From NCBI RefSeq assembly GCF_009729205.1, contig NZ_VTHB01000005.1:1-64000 (forward strand): DNA of 64,000 bases. The letters run 5' to 3'. A program made the translations under genes and the position numbers. Positions within the stretch are counted from its first letter, which is position 1. The number at the start of each line of letters is the position of its first letter. Positions 22,105 through 29,126 of the stretch are shown here, one piece after another. The notes under the pieces are model-generated. The model saw only the letters and a list, made by a program, of their open reading frames with translations. It did no database searches and was not told the DNA's origin. The stretch is from Mycobacteroides sp. CBMA 271 (GTDB lineage: Bacteria > Actinomycetota > Actinomycetes > Mycobacteriales > Mycobacteriaceae).

Positions 22105-22530
22105 ATGCCGATTGTGTGGCTTGTCGCAGGCATCCTGCTCGCGGCCGCCGAATTGATGACAGGTGACATGTTCCTGTTGATGCTGGGCGGTTCGGCCCTG
22201 GTCACGGCCGGTATCGGGTGGGCGTTCGACATGCCGCTGTGGGCCGAGGGGCTGGTTTTCGTGATCAGCTCGGTCATTCTGCTGGTCGGTGTGCGACCTG
22301 CCTTGCGTAAGCGCCTGACCGCGGGCCCCATTCTCCACACCAACGCCAAGGCATTGGAGGGGAAGAGCGCCATTGTGATTGAACCCGTCGACGACATCCA
22401 TGGGTTGGTTCGGTTGGGTGGTGAGATGTGGTCTGCGCGGAGCCTGGAGAAGTCCGGGCGGTTCGAGCAGGGTGAGACGGTGACGGTCGTCCAAATTGAC
22501 GGCGCCACCGCGGTTGTCGAGAAGATCTAG
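22105..22530 (+). CDS. NfeD-family membrane protein
   Basis: 141 aa: two or three closely packed membrane helices in the first half (VWLVAGILLAAAELMTGDMFLLML, then LVFVISSVILLVGV), then a C-terminal OB-fold beta domain (about residues 80-141, with SAIVIEPVDDIHGLVRLGGEMWSARS). This is the short NfeD type without the ClpP-like protease part. NfeD proteins are encoded beside SPFH proteins and are thought to work with them in membrane microdomains; the next gene, 36 bases away, is such an SPFH protein. Confidence 0.9.
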   Translation: MPIVWLVAGILLAAAELMTGDMFLLMLGGSALVTAGIGWAFDMPLWAEGLVFVISSVILLVGVRPALRKRLTAGPILHTNAKALEGKSAIVIEPVDDIHGLVRLGGEMWSARSLEKSGRFEQGETVTVVQIDGATAVVEKI

Positions 22531-22566
22531 CGCAAGAACCAAGAACTCAGTGAGGGGAGTACGGAT

Positions 22567-23694
22567 ATGGGCGTAGCTGCCGGATTGTTCGTGTTGATCG
22601 TTCTGATCATCCTGGGCGTCACCATCGTGCTGAAGTCCGTGGCACTCGTCCCGCAGGCGGAGGCCGCGGTGATCGAGCGCCTGGGACGGTACTCGAAGAC
22701 CGTCAGTGGTCAGTTGACCATCTTGGTGCCGTTCGTGGACCGCATTCGTGCCAAGGTTGACCTGCGTGAACGGGTGGTGTCCTTCCCTCCGCAACCGGTG
22801 ATCACCGAGGACAACCTGACGGTGAATATTGATACCGTCGTCTACTTCCAGGTCACGAACCCGCAGGCCGCGGTGTACGAGATCAGTAATTACATCGTGG
22901 GTGTCGAGCAGCTCACCACCACCACGCTGCGCAATGTGGTCGGTGGCATGACCCTGGAGCAGACGCTGACCTCACGCGATCAGATCAACGGTCAACTTCG
23001 CGGGGTTCTAGACGAGGCCACGGGGCGTTGGGGCCTGCGGGTGGCCCGGGTTGAGCTGCGCTCCATTGATCCGCCGCCCTCGGTGCAGGAATCGATGGAA
23101 AAGCAGATGAAGGCCGACCGGGAGAAGCGCGCCATGATCCTGACCGCCGAAGGTGTCCGGCAGGCTTCCATCACGCAGGCCGAGGGGCAGAAGCAGTCCC
23201 AGATCTTGGCCGCCGAGGGTGCCAAGCGGGCGGCGATCCTGTCAGCCGAGGCGGACCGACAGTCCCGCATTCTGCGCGCCGAGGGCGAACGCGCCGCACA
23301 GTATCTGCAGGCTCAGGGCCAGGCAAAGGCCATTGAAAAGGTTTTTGCCGCAGTGAAATCCGGAAAGCCCACCCCAGAGTTGTTGGCGTACCAGTATTTA
23401 CAGACACTGCCGAAAATGGCGCAGGGAGAAGCCAACAAGGTGTGGCTGATCCCCAGCGACTTCGGTTCAGCGCTGCAGGGATTCACGAAGCTGTTGGGTG
23501 CGCCCGGCCAGGATGGCGTGTTCCGCTACGAACCGTCTCCGTCCGATGAGTCGTCAGAGCGTCCCGAGGACGACTCCGATGAGGTCGCTGGTTGGTTTGA
23601 GACCAAGACCAGCCCGGAAGTCGCTGCAGCAGTTGCCAAGGAGGTCGGCGGGCAGATCGATCCGGCGAGCCGGCCACAGCTGCCTGAGGCCTGA
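22567..23694 (+). CDS. SPFH/Band 7 (stomatin-like) membrane protein
   Basis: 375 aa. One N-terminal membrane helix (LFVLIVLIILGVTIVL), the SPFH domain (about residues 25-190, with VPQAEAAVIERLGRYSKTV), and a long Ala/Glu/Gln coiled coil containing near-repeats of QAEGQKQSQILAAEGAKRA that would drive oligomerisation. The C-terminal 60 residues are acidic and disordered. Partners with NfeD upstream. Likely a scaffold of ordered membrane regions. GAGGGGAG lies before ATG 22567. Corresponds to Rv1488. Confidence 0.92.
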   Translation: MGVAAGLFVLIVLIILGVTIVLKSVALVPQAEAAVIERLGRYSKTVSGQLTILVPFVDRIRAKVDLRERVVSFPPQPVITEDNLTVNIDTVVYFQVTNPQAAVYEISNYIVGVEQLTTTTLRNVVGGMTLEQTLTSRDQINGQLRGVLDEATGRWGLRVARVELRSIDPPPSVQESMEKQMKADREKRAMILTAEGVRQASITQAEGQKQSQILAAEGAKRAAILSAEADRQSRILRAEGERAAQYLQAQGQAKAIEKVFAAVKSGKPTPELLAYQYLQTLPKMAQGEANKVWLIPSDFGSALQGFTKLLGAPGQDGVFRYEPSPSDESSERPEDDSDEVAGWFETKTSPEVAAAVAKEVGGQIDPASRPQLPEA

Positions 23695-23709
23695 CGAGGC
23701 TTGGCCCGC

Positions 23710-23738
23710 TTGACAAGGCGATTCGTCGGGCCCATCAT
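23710..23738 (+). promoter_or_regulatory. Promoter of the M-box leader
   Basis: A perfect TTGACA (23710-23715) is followed by 17 bases and CATCAT (23733-23738), a fair match to the housekeeping sigma factor. The start of transcription would fall near 23745, just ahead of the riboswitch P1 stem. Confidence 0.6.
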
Positions 23739-23752
23739 GGGTACCGGTTCAG

Positions 23753-23913
23753 CACCTTGCTAGGTGAGGCTCCTGCGCGAACACAGGCCACTGATCTGAC
23801 GACGTCGAGAGACGCCCAAGGTTAGGACAGGTCTTCCCGGACTAAGGGATGACCCAAAGTGGCTTCCGGATACGGACACGTCGCGCAGTGCCGAAGCCCT
23901 GACGAGAGAGGTG
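23753..23913 (+). promoter_or_regulatory. M-box (ykoK-type) magnesium riboswitch
   Basis: The region matches the M-box consensus block by block: GCTAGGTGAGGCTCCTG at 23759-23775, AGAGACGCC at 23808-23816, CTAAGGGATGACC in the middle, and CAGTGCCGAAGCCCT at 23886-23900. P1 can form between CACCT (23753-23757) and AGGTG (23909-23913). The M-box folds around several Mg2+ ions and normally turns expression off when Mg2+ is plentiful. It heads the leader of the 45-aa protein, MgtE-like and NRAMP-like genes. Assignment by recognition of the consensus; a covariance search was not run. Confidence 0.9.
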
Positions 23914-24012
23914 TCCGCCGGGCGGTATCGCTGCCTGGTGATTCTCTCAGTGCGCGCTGCTCCACAGCTGGCGCCCGCGTGCGCCCCGACGGCAAGGAGG
24001 TGAGGCACAACC

Positions 24013-24078
24013 GTGATATCCGGCGATAGTCCGCATAGACAATCGATGCCGCATGCCTTGCCGATCGCGCGAGGCTGA
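24013..24078 (+). CDS. Possible 21-codon leader peptide
   Basis: A perfect AAGGAGG (23994-24000) sits in the leader with no long gene after it. GTG 24013, twelve bases downstream, opens a 21-codon frame ending at TGA 24076-24078, with three Pro residues (SP, MP, LP). The spacing is long for this ribosome-binding site, and a nine-codon frame from GTG 24000 is another possibility. The stop codon lies inside a hairpin (24069-24086), the arrangement seen in translation-coupled attenuators. Speculative; reported because the Shine-Dalgarno is so strong. Confidence 0.25.
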   Translation: MISGDSPHRQSMPHALPIARG

Positions 24079-24126
24079 ATCCTCGCTTGAGTCAACACTT
24101 TTGACGTTTGCGCTTTGGCATGCGGC
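24048..24126 (+). promoter_or_regulatory. Branched RNA structure ahead of the 45-aa gene
   Basis: GCCGCATGCC (24048-24057) pairs perfectly over 10 bp with GGCATGCGGC (24117-24126). Inside are two more hairpins: GCGAGG/CCTCGC (24069-24074 with 24081-24086) and GTCAA/TTGAC (24091-24095 with 24101-24105). The closed three-way structure ends ten bases before the AAGGAG that serves the gene at 24150. Likely part of the expression platform of the M-box leader. Confidence 0.5.
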
Positions 24127-24149
24127 TCCCTCCATAAGGAGTCAGAATC

Positions 24150-24287
24150 ATGAACACTACATTTCACGCCGTACGGCGGATGTGGGCGCGGCACCGGCTT
24201 ACGCCGCAAGAGCGGGCCAACCTGCAGCTGTCCTACTCGCCGCTAGCCGTCGTCTCGGCATCTCTTGGGGCGCACCCCCCGCGGTAG
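24150..24287 (+). CDS. Unannotated 45-aa small protein (copy A) in the magnesium locus
   Basis: ATG 24150 follows a strong AAGGAG (24136-24141) with 8-base spacing, and the frame ends at TAG 24285-24287. The protein has a basic, aromatic N-terminus (VRRMWARHR) and then LTPQERAN and YSPLAVVSASLGAH, ending in Pro-Pro-Arg. A second gene at 27471-27602 encodes the same core with 24 of 26 residues identical, so this is a genuine coding sequence and not chance. There is no signal peptide, and the short hydrophobic run is too brief for a clear membrane helix. Its place between an M-box and Mg2+ transport genes suggests a small regulator of, or accessory to, transport. I know no named family. Confidence 0.75.
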   Translation: MNTTFHAVRRMWARHRLTPQERANLQLSYSPLAVVSASLGAHPPR

Positions 24288-24306
24288 CCCGCGGGCGCAC
24301 CCCCAC

Positions 24307-24342
24307 ATGTCCGCGCACAGTTGATTCACAGTGCGCGGACAT
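24307..24342 (+). terminator. Perfect 12-bp hairpin between the 45-aa gene and the MgtE-like gene
   Basis: ATGTCCGCGCAC (24307-24318) and GTGCGCGGACAT (24331-24342) pair without a mismatch around a 12-base loop. A short AT-richer stretch follows (ATTCGGAATTCATTC). It could end a proportion of transcripts after the small gene, or protect the processed 3' end. Confidence 0.55.
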
Positions 24343-24358
24343 TCGGAATTCATTCGAG

Positions 24359-24404
24359 GCCAATACGCTTCGTCCGCTCGTGGCGGCGGGCGAAGCGTAT
24401 TGGC
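24359..24404 (+). promoter_or_regulatory. Perfect 14-bp hairpin just before the ribosome-binding site of the MgtE-like gene
   Basis: GCCAATACGCTTCG (24359-24372) and CGAAGCGTATTGGC (24391-24404) form a perfect 14-bp stem with an 18-base loop. It ends ten bases before GAGGAG (24414-24419). There is no U-tract, so a role in mRNA stability, Rho access or translation is as likely as termination. Confidence 0.5.
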
Positions 24405-24424
24405 GCAAACGTTGAGGAGTTGTC

Positions 24425-25720
24425 ATGAGCACTTCGAATAGTGCGCGGGTAATTCAATTTTCGGACCTGTTGAAGGCTCCTGTTGTTGCGCGTTCGGGCG
24501 ACACCATCGGCCGGCTAGAAGACGTCATCGTTCGGCTGCGGGGGGCGGATGAGTATCCGGTCGTCACCGGGTACGTCGTCGATATGGGCGGACGCACGGT
24601 CTTCGTATCTGCTGAAGTCGTCTCCACCGTGGCATCGGATCGAATTGAGTTGAGCAAGAACAAAGTCGATCTTCGTGGCTTTGAACGCCGAGATGGGGAG
24701 TACCTGCTCGAAGAGGACGTGCTTGACCATCGGTTCATCGATGTGGACAACGCCGAGTTGGTACATGCGTACGACATCGAGCTCATGGAATCCGCCGAGG
24801 GATGGATTCTTGCCCGTCTTGATACGCGCCGTCCCGCAAGGTTTTTCGGATTGATTAGGGCCGGCGCGGGCCATGCGGGCCGCGATTGGAAAGCCTTCGA
24901 GCCGATGATCGGCCACGGCGGGTCACTCTTGGCCCGCCGCGTCGGAGGGCGAGTGAACACCCTCAAGCCCGCCGAGATCGCCGACCTGCTCGAAGAAGCC
25001 ACCAAGGAAGAGGGCGGGGAGATCCTCGACCGAGTCCGTGCCAACCCCGAGTTGGAAGCGGATGTGTTCGAGGAACTCGACTCGGACAAGGCAAGCAAGC
25101 TCTTCGAAGATATGTCCGATGCCGATGTCGCGGCCCTCCTTGGCCGCATGCGTGCCGACGACGCGGCGGATGCCATCTTTGACCTGAGGCAGTCCCGCCG
25201 CCGCGCGGTCCTGGACCTGATGCCGGCCCCGCAGCGCACCAAGGTGGTCACCTTGATGGGCTTTAGCCCCGAATCGGCCGGTGGTCTGATGAATGTCGAC
25301 ATCGTCTCGTGCCCGCTCGGCAGCACCGCCGGCGATGCGCTCGGCGCCATCGCTGGAGCCAAATCCCTACAGCCTGAGGCACTGTTGAAGATCCACGTGC
25401 TCGCTGCCGCCGGCGAACTAGTCGGCGTGGTGTCGGTGATCCGGTTGCTCCAAGCCGAGTCCGATACCGCCGTGGATTCGATCATGGACGACGACCCGGT
25501 GCGTGTCGCCCCGGAAGCCGACCTGACCGACGTCGCGCTCTTGATGGCCGACTACAACCTGGCCCTTATTCCGGTCGTCGACGACGGGGACAAGGTACTG
25601 GGCGTGGTGACCTATGACGACGTGCTCGCCGCGCTCATCCCCGAGGATTGGCGCCGTCGGGAACCCGCCCCGCGTCCGGTCCGTCAGTACTCATCGGCTC
25701 CAGACGGGGCAACGCCATGA
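24425..25720 (+). CDS. MgtE_N/CBS protein with PRC barrel and no membrane domain
   Basis: 431-aa cytosolic protein. A PRC-barrel-like N-terminal region (about residues 10-165, with VVARSGDTIGRLEDVIVRL) is followed by the helical MgtE_N superhelix (about 175-275, with EIADLLEEATKEEGGEIL and ADAIFDLRQSRRRAVLDLM). Two CBS motifs come next (about 290-410, with GVVSVIRLL and VTYDDVLAALIPEDW). These are the Mg2+-sensing cytosolic parts of an MgtE channel, but the five-helix pore domain is missing. It overlaps the transporter gene by ATGA, so it probably senses Mg2+ or nucleotide and gates that transporter. GAGGAG is well placed before ATG 24425. Confidence 0.88.
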   Translation: MSTSNSARVIQFSDLLKAPVVARSGDTIGRLEDVIVRLRGADEYPVVTGYVVDMGGRTVFVSAEVVSTVASDRIELSKNKVDLRGFERRDGEYLLEEDVLDHRFIDVDNAELVHAYDIELMESAEGWILARLDTRRPARFFGLIRAGAGHAGRDWKAFEPMIGHGGSLLARRVGGRVNTLKPAEIADLLEEATKEEGGEILDRVRANPELEADVFEELDSDKASKLFEDMSDADVAALLGRMRADDAADAIFDLRQSRRRAVLDLMPAPQRTKVVTLMGFSPESAGGLMNVDIVSCPLGSTAGDALGAIAGAKSLQPEALLKIHVLAAAGELVGVVSVIRLLQAESDTAVDSIMDDDPVRVAPEADLTDVALLMADYNLALIPVVDDGDKVLGVVTYDDVLAALIPEDWRRREPAPRPVRQYSSAPDGATP

Positions 25721-27384
25721 GCGAACCCAAAGTGGCAGTGGTCCAACAGAAGAGCGCGGTCCTAGATTCGGCACACTTGGGTGATATCGAGGGTGCCTTT
25801 GGCAAGATCAGCGTGAGCGATCCAGGCCAGGCTCGTACCTTCAAGACCCGGATGATGACCATGGCCGCCATCCTGGGTCCGGGCATCATCGTGATGGTGG
25901 GCGACAACGATGCGGGCGGCGTCGCCACCTACGCACAGGCAGGTCAGAGCTATGGGTACAGCCTTTTGTGGGTCTTGCTGCTACTCATTCCGGTTCTTGT
26001 CGTCAACCAGGAGATGGTGGTCCGTCTTGGCGCAGTCACCGGCGTCGGGCATGCGCGGCTTATCAACGAGCGGTTCGGCCGGGGTTGGGGCTGGTTCTCG
26101 GTCGGCGACCTGTTCATCCTGAACTTCCTGACACTTGTCACTGAATTCATCGGTGTCGCACTGGCTTCCGAGTACCTGGGAGTGCCGAAGTACTACACGG
26201 TGCCCGTTGCCGCGCTCGCGCTCGTCCTGATCATGGCGACCGGAAGCTTCCGGCGCTGGGAGCGTGCCATGTTCGTGTTTATCGCCATCACCCTGCTGCA
26301 GATTCCGATGTTCTTGATGTCGGATCCGCAGTGGGGGAGGGCCGCACACGATTTCGTGGTCCCAGGTATCCATGGCGGAATCAGTTCGGGTGCAGTGCTG
26401 CTCATCATCGCCATGGTGGGAACCACCGTGGCGCCGTGGCAGCTGTTCTTCCAGCAGTCCAACATCGTCGACAAGCGCATCACTCCGCGGTTTATCGGAT
26501 ATGAACGTGCCGATACCGTCATCGGTTCGCTGGTGGTGGTGGTGGGTGCCGCTGCGCTGGTAATGACTGCCGACTATGCGGCTCGTGCGACCGGCAATTC
26601 GGGGCCGGACAAGTGGGGCGATGATGGCGATGCCGGCTTGATCGCCAATTGGCTGGGACAGCTTCAGCCGGTACTCGGGAAGATTTTCGCGATTGTGCTG
26701 CTGGATGCTTCGATCGTCGGTGCCGCGGCGGTCACCCTGGCCACGAGTTACGCGTTCGGGGATACCTTCGGACTCAAGCACTCATTGCACCGCAACTTCA
26801 AGGACGCCAAGCCGTTCTATCTGTCGTACACCGTGATGGTGGCGGTGGGTGCGGCGATCGTGTTGATCCCGAACGCGCCCCTGGGGCTGATGACTACCGC
26901 GGTACAGGCCCTCGCGGGTCTGCTGTTGCCCAGTGCGAGTGTGTTCCTGCTGCTGCTCTGCAATGACAAAGCAGTGCTGGGACCGTGGGTCAATAAACCG
27001 TGGCTCAATATCGTGGCCGGGTTGATCGTTGGGGTGCTGCTGCTGCTGTCCGGCATCCTGATGGCCACCACGCTCTTCCCTGACTTGGACGTCGTGCAGG
27101 TATCGGGGTATCTGGCCGCAGGTGTCTCAGTGCTCGCGGCGTTGATCGGGATAGCTCTGTGGTGGCTGTCCGGGCGGCGACGGACGGATCCGGCGGTCGT
27201 TGCGATGAACAAGTCGTTGGCACACGTCGATCCGCGGACCTGGCGGATGCCGCCGCTGGCCCTGCTCGAACCAGTCACGTGGAGTCCGGGTACCAAATTA
27301 GGCATGCTTGCACTCCGTGGATACCTGGTTGTCGGCGCCATTCTGTTGGTGGTGAAGGCAATTCAACTCGCACACGGTAGTTGA
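25717..27384 (+). CDS. NRAMP-related transporter, probably NRMT-type (Mg2+)
   Basis: 555-aa polytopic membrane protein with the NRAMP (LeuT) fold and about eleven helices. Start at ATG 25717 in an ATGA overlap with the MgtE-like gene. Key sites differ from classical NRAMP: the helix 1 motif DPGN reads D65-A66-G67-G68, so the metal-binding Asn is Gly, and the helix 6 MPH motif reads A239-P240-W241, so the metal-ligating Met is Ala. Loss of the soft Met ligand and the Asn-to-Gly change are the marks of the NRAMP-related magnesium transporters. With an M-box upstream and an MgtE_N/CBS partner, Mg2+ import is the best reading; Mn2+ is not excluded. Confidence 0.88.
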   Translation: MSEPKVAVVQQKSAVLDSAHLGDIEGAFGKISVSDPGQARTFKTRMMTMAAILGPGIIVMVGDNDAGGVATYAQAGQSYGYSLLWVLLLLIPVLVVNQEMVVRLGAVTGVGHARLINERFGRGWGWFSVGDLFILNFLTLVTEFIGVALASEYLGVPKYYTVPVAALALVLIMATGSFRRWERAMFVFIAITLLQIPMFLMSDPQWGRAAHDFVVPGIHGGISSGAVLLIIAMVGTTVAPWQLFFQQSNIVDKRITPRFIGYERADTVIGSLVVVVGAAALVMTADYAARATGNSGPDKWGDDGDAGLIANWLGQLQPVLGKIFAIVLLDASIVGAAAVTLATSYAFGDTFGLKHSLHRNFKDAKPFYLSYTVMVAVGAAIVLIPNAPLGLMTTAVQALAGLLLPSASVFLLLLCNDKAVLGPWVNKPWLNIVAGLIVGVLLLLSGILMATTLFPDLDVVQVSGYLAAGVSVLAALIGIALWWLSGRRRTDPAVVAMNKSLAHVDPRTWRMPPLALLEPVTWSPGTKLGMLALRGYLVVGAILLVVKAIQLAHGS

Positions 27385-27424
27385 AGGACGCGTACGACAA
27401 CGCGTAATGAAATCGTTGAGATGT

Positions 27425-27458
27425 CGCGGTCGCGCTGGATTCTTTCGGCGCGACCGCG
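27425..27458 (+). terminator. Perfect 11-bp hairpin after the NRAMP-related gene
   Basis: CGCGGTCGCGC (27425-27435) and GCGCGACCGCG (27448-27458) pair fully around a 12-base loop containing TTCTTTC. It lies 40 bases after the transporter stop and 12 bases before the start of the second small protein. It is either an operon terminator or a leader hairpin of that gene. Confidence 0.6.
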
Positions 27459-27470
27459 TCTCATGGTGGG

Positions 27471-27602
27471 ATGAGTTTTCGCGCATTGCGTCGCTTCTGG
27501 GACCGCCGTCAACTGACCCCGCAGGAGCGCGCCAACATGCAGCTGACCTACTCGCCGCTGGCCGTGGTGTCGGCATCTCTCGGCGCGCACGCGCCCCACT
27601 AG
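27471..27602 (+). CDS. Unannotated 43-aa small protein (copy B), paralogue of the 45-aa protein
   Basis: ATG 27471 to TAG 27600-27602. The core LTPQERAN...YSPLAVVSASLGAH is the same as in the gene at 24150, differing at two positions within 26 residues. The N-terminus is again basic and aromatic (LRRFWDRRQ) and the end is GAHAPH. Many of the nucleotide differences between the copies are at third codon positions (for example CTGGCCGTGGTG against CTAGCCGTCGTC), the pattern of a protein under selection. The ribosome-binding site is weak (GGTGGG directly before ATG), unlike copy A, so expression may be coupled to or limited by the hairpin upstream. Confidence 0.7.
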   Translation: MSFRALRRFWDRRQLTPQERANMQLTYSPLAVVSASLGAHAPH

Positions 27603-27655
27603 CGAGAATCGGCCGACTCATCGACTACGTGGCGTAGTAGTGGTTCACTGGAGTG

Positions 27656-28024
27656 ATGAGCAACGACGCTTTCGTATCGCCCCGATTTCTAGCCCTGCTG
27701 GCCTCAATGCAGGCCGTTGACGCCGCCATTTGTGTCCAGCCGGTTCCTTATGTGGCCAAGTGTCTCGATGATGTGAGTTATCCGCAGGAGCCCCGCTGGA
27801 TCTTTCCGGTCATCAAGGGCGCTTCCGCGCTAGGGCTGCTCGGCGGAATCCGGTTCCCGCCGCTGGCCAAGCTGACGCTGGTCATGCTCACCATCTACTT
27901 CTCCCTCGCGGTCGGCGCACACCTACGGGTGCGCGACATTGGCTTGAACGCCGCCGCGGCGTCGGCGCTGCTAGCCACCTACGGTGCGCTGGCAGCCAAG
28001 GGTTTGACGGCGAAGTCGTCATGA
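27656..28024 (+). CDS. DoxX-like membrane protein (copy 1)
   Basis: 122 aa with four short hydrophobic segments (FLALLASMQAVDAAICV, VIKGASALGLLGGI, LTLVMLTIYFSLAVGAHL, AAAASALLATYGALAAKG), the DoxX-type four-helix layout. The GxxGLLGGI and VGAHxRVRD phrases are shared with the next gene. DoxX-like proteins are poorly understood; mycobacterial ones have been linked to redox stress. GTG 27653 directly precedes the ATG. Overlaps copy 2 by ATGA. Confidence 0.78.
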   Translation: MSNDAFVSPRFLALLASMQAVDAAICVQPVPYVAKCLDDVSYPQEPRWIFPVIKGASALGLLGGIRFPPLAKLTLVMLTIYFSLAVGAHLRVRDIGLNAAAASALLATYGALAAKGLTAKSS

Positions 28025-28398
28025 CGGAGCGGCTTTTGGCGAAACCGAAGGTACTGGTCGCACTCGCGGCGATACAGGCTGCCGATGCCGCGGCGTGCGT
28101 GTCCCCGCTCAAACCCATCAAAGAATCGCTGGAGAAAGTGGGTCTGCCACAAAGGATTTGGTGGATCTTGCCGGTCGTGAAGTCGGCCTCGGCGGTGGGG
28201 CTCGTTGGGGGCATCCGTTCGGCGGCGCTGGGCAGGATGACGGCGTTCATGCTGGCCGTGTACTTCACGCTGGCGGTCGGAGCGCACGTGCGGGTGCGGG
28301 ACTCCGTGCTCCACGCGCTGCCGGCAGCGAGTTTGTTGGTATGGTTCGCGGTCCTCGCAGGTAAGGGATTTGACGAGAAGGATTCCGTGCGGGCCTAG
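28021..28398 (+). CDS. DoxX-like membrane protein (copy 2)
   Basis: 125-aa paralogue of the preceding gene, with the same four helices and the same landmarks (VKSASAVGLVGGIR, YFTLAVGAHVRVRD). Translationally coupled through a four-base overlap, so the two probably form a hetero-oligomer or were recently duplicated. Its stop is shared with the convergent TVP38-family gene in a CTAG. Confidence 0.78.
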   Translation: MTERLLAKPKVLVALAAIQAADAAACVSPLKPIKESLEKVGLPQRIWWILPVVKSASAVGLVGGIRSAALGRMTAFMLAVYFTLAVGAHVRVRDSVLHALPAASLLVWFAVLAGKGFDEKDSVRA

Positions 28399-29126
28399 CC
28401 GCCGACTCGTTCGGGCTCCTCGGAGGCTTCCGGGCTGACAATCTCAGTGTGCGTGCGCTTGTAGCGCCGGATCTCGTAGAGGATGCCCAGCACCCCGACC
28501 ACCGAGGTGACCAACGAGACCGCGAAGAGCGTGCCGCTGATGTGTCCGGTGAGTGCATCGCCGAGCACGACGACTGCAAGGGTGCCCGGCAGTAGTCCGA
28601 CGAAGGTCGCCAGTGTGTATGGCAACGCCCGCACCGCGGAGGCCCCCGCCGCGTAGTTGAGGACCGAGAACGGCACGGCCGGAATGAGCCGCATCGACAT
28701 CACCGCGAGCCAGCCGCGGCGGCGCAATTGGTCGTCGACGCTCTTCACTGCCGGACGGTGATGCAGCGCGCTGAGCTTCCAGCCGAGCGCGCGGACACCC
28801 CACAGCGCCACGACCGCGCTCGCAGTACTCGCCACGACGGCCAACAGAACACCGAGCTGCGTTCCGAACAGCAGCCCGGCGGCAAGAGTGAAGGCTGTGC
28901 GGGGGAAGGGCAGCACCGTCACGATCGTGTGTGCGCCCAGGAAGATCAGCGGAAACCAGGGGCCGAGGTCGCGGGCCCAGTCGCGCATCTGAAGAGCGGT
29001 CGGCAGCGGGAGGAACAGCACGACCGCAACCACGATAAGAAGGGCTGCGGCGGTCCACAGCAGCTGGCGACGTGGCAGCCGCCGCAGCAGTGCGACCCCC
29101 GCCCCCCAGACCTGCCGCAATCCCAT
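28395..29126 (-). CDS. TVP38/TMEM64 (DedA-like) membrane protein
   Basis: 243 aa, six or so membrane helices. The SNARE-associated/VTT signature is visible: FPRTAFTLAAGLLFGTQLGVLLAVVASTASAVVAL and later RLIPAVPFSVLNYAAGAS. Proteins of this superfamily move lipids across membranes. I start it at ATG 29126 instead of TTG 29135, because TAGGCT (minus strand, 29135-29140) would be the -10 box and would overlap the TTG. Corresponds to Rv1491c. Divergent from mutA. Confidence 0.82.
   Translation of the reverse strand: MGLRQVWGAGVALLRRLPRRQLLWTAAALLIVVAVVLFLPLPTALQMRDWARDLGPWFPLIFLGAHTIVTVLPFPRTAFTLAAGLLFGTQLGVLLAVVASTASAVVALWGVRALGWKLSALHHRPAVKSVDDQLRRRGWLAVMSMRLIPAVPFSVLNYAAGASAVRALPYTLATFVGLLPGTLAVVVLGDALTGHISGTLFAVSLVTSVVGVLGILYEIRRYKRTHTEIVSPEASEEPERVGG

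Noticed and set aside
23753..23913. yybP-ykoY (Mn2+) riboswitch ahead of an NRAMP gene
   Set aside because: The conserved blocks match the M-box instead, in the right order.
24053..24415. 120-codon open frame overlapping the 45-aa gene in the leader
   Set aside because: Different frame from the 45-aa protein, no good ribosome-binding site, runs through both perfect hairpins; the paralogue at 27471 supports the other frame.
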